Part shown: piece after piece, positions 60,676-64,000 of the stretch
Layout of the letters: each line of letters starts with the position of its first letter
Position numbering within the stretch: position 1 is the stretch's first letter
Assembly: GCF_025399895.1 (NCBI RefSeq)
Contig: NZ_JAODUA010000002.1
Coordinates: 682,001 to 746,000, forward strand
Reading direction: 5' to 3'
Length of the DNA stretch: 64,000 nt
DNA from: Streptomyces sp. ASQP_92
Lineage (GTDB): Bacteria > Actinomycetota > Actinomycetes > Streptomycetales > Streptomycetaceae
Notes under the pieces: model-generated
Seen by the model: only the letters and a program-made list of their open reading frames with translations
Databases searched by the model: none
What the model was told of the DNA's origin: nothing
Translations under genes and position numbers: made by a program

Positions 60676-62547
60676 ATGTCCGCACCAACGAGCCCCGCGC
60701 CCTGTGCGCCACCGCTCACCCGCCGCCGCGCCTCGGCGACGCTGCTCGCCGCCGGAGCACTGCTCGCCGGGGCGATCCTGCCCGTCGCCTTCCAGGGCAC
60801 GGCACAGGCCGCCACCGCCAACGGCGGCGACGTGATCGCCAACCTCTTCGAGTGGAACTGGAAGTCGGTCGGTCAGGAATGTACGACTGTGCTCGGCCCC
60901 AAGGGGTACGGAGCCGTCCAGGTCGCTCCGCCCGGGGACTCGATCCGGCTCGGCAACGGCACCCACCCCTGGTGGGACGTCTACCAGCCGGTGGGTTACG
61001 ACCTGAACAGCCGCATGGGCACGGAGGCGCAGTTCGCCGCCATGGTGACGGCCTGCCACAACGCGGGCGTCAAGGTGTACGCGGACGCGGTCATCAACCA
61101 CACCGCCGGTGCCAACCAGACCAGCACCGACTCCTACGGCGGCGCCGGCTTCAACCCGTCGGCCTACTCCTACGGCAGCATCGGCTACGACCGCTCCAGC
61201 TTCCACGACTACCCGGCCAACTGTCCCAACGCCGGGAACACCATCAACGACTGGAACAGCGCGCAGCAGGTCCAGGAGTGTCAACTGGTGTCGCTGTCCG
61301 ACCTGTACACCGAGAAGGACGACGTCCGCTCGAAGATCGCCGGGTATCTCAACAAGCTGGTGGGATACGGCGTCGACGGCTTCCGGGTGGACGCCGCCAA
61401 GCACATCGCGCAGGCCGACATGGCTGCCATCCTCGGCAAGGTCGGCGACACCCGCTGGGGCGGCCGCCCCTACGTCTACCAAGAGGTCATCCCGGGTGGC
61501 ACCGGACAGCTCGCGCCCAGCGCCTTCGAGGGCAACGGCAGCGTCCTGGAGTTCACCTACGCCCACAAACTGAAGGACCAGTTCAACGGCAGCATCGCCA
61601 ACTTGCGTACCTTCGGACAGAGTTGGGGCCTTGAGCCGAGCGACAAGTCCGCGGTCATGGTGACCAACCACGACCTGGAACGCGACAACAGCACGCTGAA
61701 CTACAAGGACGGCTCCAAGTACGTCCTGGCCCACATCTTCGAACTCGCCTGGGGCTACGGCACCCCGCAGGTCCACTCCGGGTTCCGCTTCACCAACGGC
61801 GACGACTCCCCGCCCGCCGACGCGGGCGGCCATGTCACCGACACCGACTGCTCCTCGGGCGCGTGGACCTGTACCGACCGCGACCAGGGCATCGCCAACA
61901 TGGTGGGCTGGCACAACGCCGCCAAGGGCCAGGGCGTGGCCAACTGGTGGGACAACGGCGGCAACGCCATCGCGTTCAGCCGGGGCAAGGCGGCCTGGGT
62001 CGCCATCAACAACGGTGGCAGCGCACTCACCCAGACCTTCAGCACCGGCCTCGCGGCGGGAACGTACTGCGACGTCATTCACGGAGCCCCGGCCACCTCG
62101 GGCGGCTGCTCGGGACCCGCGGTGACGGTCACCTCCTCGGGGCAGGCCACGGTCACGGTCGGCGCGGGTGACGCGGTGGCGCTGTACGGGACGGGCACCT
62201 CGTGCACGAGCGGCTGCCCGACACCGCCGCCGACCCCCTCGCCCACGACGTCCGGCACGGTCGCCGAAACCTTCCACGAGACCAAGTCCACCGTCTGGGG
62301 CCAGAACGTGTACGTGGTCGGCTCGATCCCGGCCCTCGGCAACTGGGACCCGAACACGGCCGTCGCCCTCTCCTCCGCGTCCTACCCCGTGTGGTCCGCC
62401 ACCGTCGGCATCCCGGCAAGCACGCGCTTCGAGTACAAGTACATCGTCAAGGACGGCTCGGGGAACGTCACGTGGGAGTCCGGCGCCAACCGCGTCCACA
62501 CCGCCGCGGCCTCCGGTTCCGAGACCCTCGACGACACCTGGAAGTAG
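60676..62547 (+). CDS. secreted GH13 alpha-amylase with CBM20
   Basis: A 623-residue extracellular starch-degrading enzyme. A signal peptide ends at TAQAATA. The GH13 regions are DAVINH (I), GFRVDAAKH with nucleophile D239 (II), YQEVIPGG with acid/base E270 (III) and VTNHD with D333 (IV). The C-terminal all-beta domain is joined by a Pro/Thr linker (TPPPTPSPTTSG) to a starch-binding CBM20 (about 528-623; VYVVGSIPALGNWDPNTAVAL). GGGAG is five bases before ATG 60676. The 400-bp leader region with a MalR-like box suggests maltose induction. It is convergent with a beta-glucosidase gene. Confidence 0.96.
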   Translation: MSAPTSPAPCAPPLTRRRASATLLAAGALLAGAILPVAFQGTAQAATANGGDVIANLFEWNWKSVGQECTTVLGPKGYGAVQVAPPGDSIRLGNGTHPWWDVYQPVGYDLNSRMGTEAQFAAMVTACHNAGVKVYADAVINHTAGANQTSTDSYGGAGFNPSAYSYGSIGYDRSSFHDYPANCPNAGNTINDWNSAQQVQECQLVSLSDLYTEKDDVRSKIAGYLNKLVGYGVDGFRVDAAKHIAQADMAAILGKVGDTRWGGRPYVYQEVIPGGTGQLAPSAFEGNGSVLEFTYAHKLKDQFNGSIANLRTFGQSWGLEPSDKSAVMVTNHDLERDNSTLNYKDGSKYVLAHIFELAWGYGTPQVHSGFRFTNGDDSPPADAGGHVTDTDCSSGAWTCTDRDQGIANMVGWHNAAKGQGVANWWDNGGNAIAFSRGKAAWVAINNGGSALTQTFSTGLAAGTYCDVIHGAPATSGGCSGPAVTVTSSGQATVTVGAGDAVALYGTGTSCTSGCPTPPPTPSPTTSGTVAETFHETKSTVWGQNVYVVGSIPALGNWDPNTAVALSSASYPVWSATVGIPASTRFEYKYIVKDGSGNVTWESGANRVHTAAASGSETLDDTWK

Positions 62548-62601
62548 CCGCCCGGGGAGGGGCGCCGTGACCCGATGGCCGCGGCGCCCGGAACCGGACG
62601 T

Positions 62602-63966
62602 TCACGCGGCCCGGCTGTGCAGCGCGCGGTGGGCCCGGATCAGATCCGCGTAGCGGTGGCCGCTGGACTTGATGGTGCGGGCCTGCGTGCGGTAGTCGAC
62701 ATGGACCAGGCCGAAGCGCTTGTCGTAGCCGTACGCCCACTCGAAGTTGTCCAGGAGCGACCAGGCGAAGTAGCCGGCGAGCGGGGCGCCCCGGCGGACC
62801 GCGGAGGCGCAGGCCGCCAGGTGGCGCTCCAGGTAGTCCGTGCGCTCCGGGTCGTCGATGGACCCGTCGGACCGGACCACGTCGGGGAAGGACGAGCCGT
62901 TCTCCGTGACGTAGATCTTGCGCGCGCCGTACTCGTCGGTGAGGCGCATGAGCAGGGACTCGATGCCCTCCGCCTCGATCTCCCAGTCCATGCCGGTACG
63001 CGGCACGTCCTCCCGGCGGATCGAACGGCCGTGGGGGACCGGCCCGTTCGGGTCGTCGACGACGTAGGCCGGGAAGTAGTAGTTGAGGCCCAGCCAGTCG
63101 AGCGGGGCGGCGATGGCGTCCAGGTCGCCCGGCCGCTCGGGCAGGTCCACGCCGTACACCTCGCGCATGTCGGCGGGGAAGCCGCGGCCGTGGACGGGGT
63201 CCAGCCACCAGCGGTTGACGTGGCCGTCCACCCGCCGTGCGGCGGCCCGGTCCTCGGGGCGGTCGGTGGCCGCGTGCACGGGCGAGAGGTTGTTGACGAC
63301 GCCGATCTCCGCGCCCGGCGCCGCCGCCCGGACGGCCTGCGTGGCGAGGCCGTGGCCCAGCAGGAGGTGGTAGGAGGCACGGACCGCCGCGGTCAGGTCG
63401 GTGAGGCCGGGAGCCATCCTGCCTTCCAGGTGCCCGATCCAGGCCGAGCACAGCGGCTCGTTGAGGGTGGCCCAGTGGGACACCCGGTCGCCCAGGCGCT
63501 CGGCGACGATCGAGGCGTACGCGGCGAAGTGCTCGGCGGTCTCCCGCTCGGGCCACCCGCCCCGGTCCTGGAGGAGCTGCGGGAGGTCCCAGTGGTAGAG
63601 GGTGGCGGACGGGGTGATCCCGGCCGCGAGGAGGCCGTCGATCAGCCGGTCGTAGAAGTCGAGGCCCTTGGCGTTGACCGCGCCGTCGCCGCCCGGCACC
63701 ACGCGGGGCCACGCGATGGACAACCGGTAGGCGTCCACGCCCAGTTGGCGCATCAGCGACACGTCCTGCGGCCAGCGGTGGTAGTGGTCGCACGCGGTGT
63801 CCCCGTGGTCGTCGTTGTCGATCCTTCCGGGGGTGTGGGAGAAGGTGTCCCAGATGGACGGCGCTCGGCCGTCCTCGTCGACGGCCCCCTCGATCTGGTA
63901 GGCCGAGGTGGCCGTGCCCCACAGGAAGTCGTGCGGAAGTGCGGCGAGGTCGATCGGTGCGGACAC
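62602..63966 (-). CDS. GH1 beta-glucosidase
   Basis: A 454-residue family 1 glycosidase hydrolysing beta-glucosides or galactosides. The N-terminal signature [15 protein letters not shown], the acid/base E170 in TLNEPLCS and the nucleophile E355 in VTENGSS are present, as is [12 protein letters not shown] of the aglycone site. No signal peptide, so cytosolic. GTG 63966 has an AAAGGGA element six bases upstream; an in-frame GTG at 63999 adds eleven residues and is at the window edge, so its own signals cannot be seen. An upstream transporter gene would lie outside the window. Confidence 0.95.
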   Translation of the reverse strand: MSAPIDLAALPHDFLWGTATSAYQIEGAVDEDGRAPSIWDTFSHTPGRIDNDDHGDTACDHYHRWPQDVSLMRQLGVDAYRLSIAWPRVVPGGDGAVNAKGLDFYDRLIDGLLAAGITPSATLYHWDLPQLLQDRGGWPERETAEHFAAYASIVAERLGDRVSHWATLNEPLCSAWIGHLEGRMAPGLTDLTAAVRASYHLLLGHGLATQAVRAAAPGAEIGVVNNLSPVHAATDRPEDRAAARRVDGHVNRWWLDPVHGRGFPADMREVYGVDLPERPGDLDAIAAPLDWLGLNYYFPAYVVDDPNGPVPHGRSIRREDVPRTGMDWEIEAEGIESLLMRLTDEYGARKIYVTENGSSFPDVVRSDGSIDDPERTDYLERHLAACASAVRRGAPLAGYFAWSLLDNFEWAYGYDKRFGLVHVDYRTQARTIKSSGHRYADLIRAHRALHSRAA

Positions 63967-64000
63967 GGAAGTCCCTTTCCGGGTAAGGGTGTTGGTCACT

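Overview
The window is chromosomal DNA from a high-GC actinomycete, almost certainly Streptomyces or a close relative. Nearly every codon ends in G or C, GTG starts are frequent, secreted enzymes and lipoproteins are abundant, and several typically streptomycete families occur: a CYP102-type P450-reductase fusion, a PAS/GAF/SpoIIE-type phosphatase, a YtrA-type GntR/ABC module and a DUF5133-like protein. I saw no rRNA, tRNA, CRISPR array, insertion sequence or prophage module. The region looks like ordinary accessory chromosome: about 50 genes in short operons, not one large cluster.

Layout. 0.1-3.2 kb: secreted adenosine deaminase, a 0.66-kb repeat-filled spacer (duplicated hairpin plus six tandem 57-58-bp units), and an ATP-grasp enzyme. 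3.2-8.4 kb: PAS-LuxR regulator divergent from a self-sufficient P450/P450-reductase, then a quinone-oxidoreductase-like protein. 8.6-11.1 kb: efeO-efeB iron uptake pair without an adjacent efeU. 11.3-16 kb: sortase-type anchored phosphoesterase, GH25 muramidase, APC permease. 16.2-20 kb: an uncharacterised P-loop NTPase paired with a membrane-tethered periplasmic-binding-like sensor. 20-25.7 kb: Gls24-like and YkvA-like stress proteins, a methyltransferase, a lipoprotein, an amidase and a tautomerase. The tautomerase promoter keeps a 22-bp operator, but the divergent regulator gene seems to have decayed.

25.9-33 kb: glutaminase, short-chain dehydrogenase, MHS-type MFS transporter, aminoglycoside-phosphotransferase-like kinase (apparently leaderless), aldehyde dehydrogenase and a relic of an EamA exporter. 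33-43 kb: small stress-associated proteins (PRC-barrel, CsbD, GlsB/YeaQ, Dps) mixed with a VOC protein beside a class-III UvrA-like ABC ATPase, a serine hydrolase, a SnoaL-like protein and an SMP-30-like secreted beta-propeller. 43-50 kb: PL7 polysaccharide lyase, VanZ-like protein, PAS-PAS-GAF-SpoIIE phosphatase, a winged-helix regulator and a secreted M1 aminopeptidase. 50-52.4 kb: ABC ATPase, ABC permease and GntR/YtrA regulator in one operon, with a dyad operator over its promoter.

52.5-64 kb: a secreted protein with two neocarzinostatin-like domains, epoxide hydrolase, YqeY-like protein, lamin-tail-domain protein, membrane proteins, a DUF11-like surface protein, and a starch/saccharide pair (GH13 alpha-amylase with CBM20; GH1 beta-glucosidase). 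The amylase has a long leader carrying a MalR-like box, a strong hairpin and a perfect 24-bp palindrome. The observations most worth following are the NTPase/sensor pair, the in-frame coding sequence for a membrane helix behind a TAG stop near 57.9 kb, the 38-bp perfect palindrome inside a small gene at 33.85 kb, the orphan operator at 25.8 kb, and the chromoprotein-like domains without an enediyne cluster.
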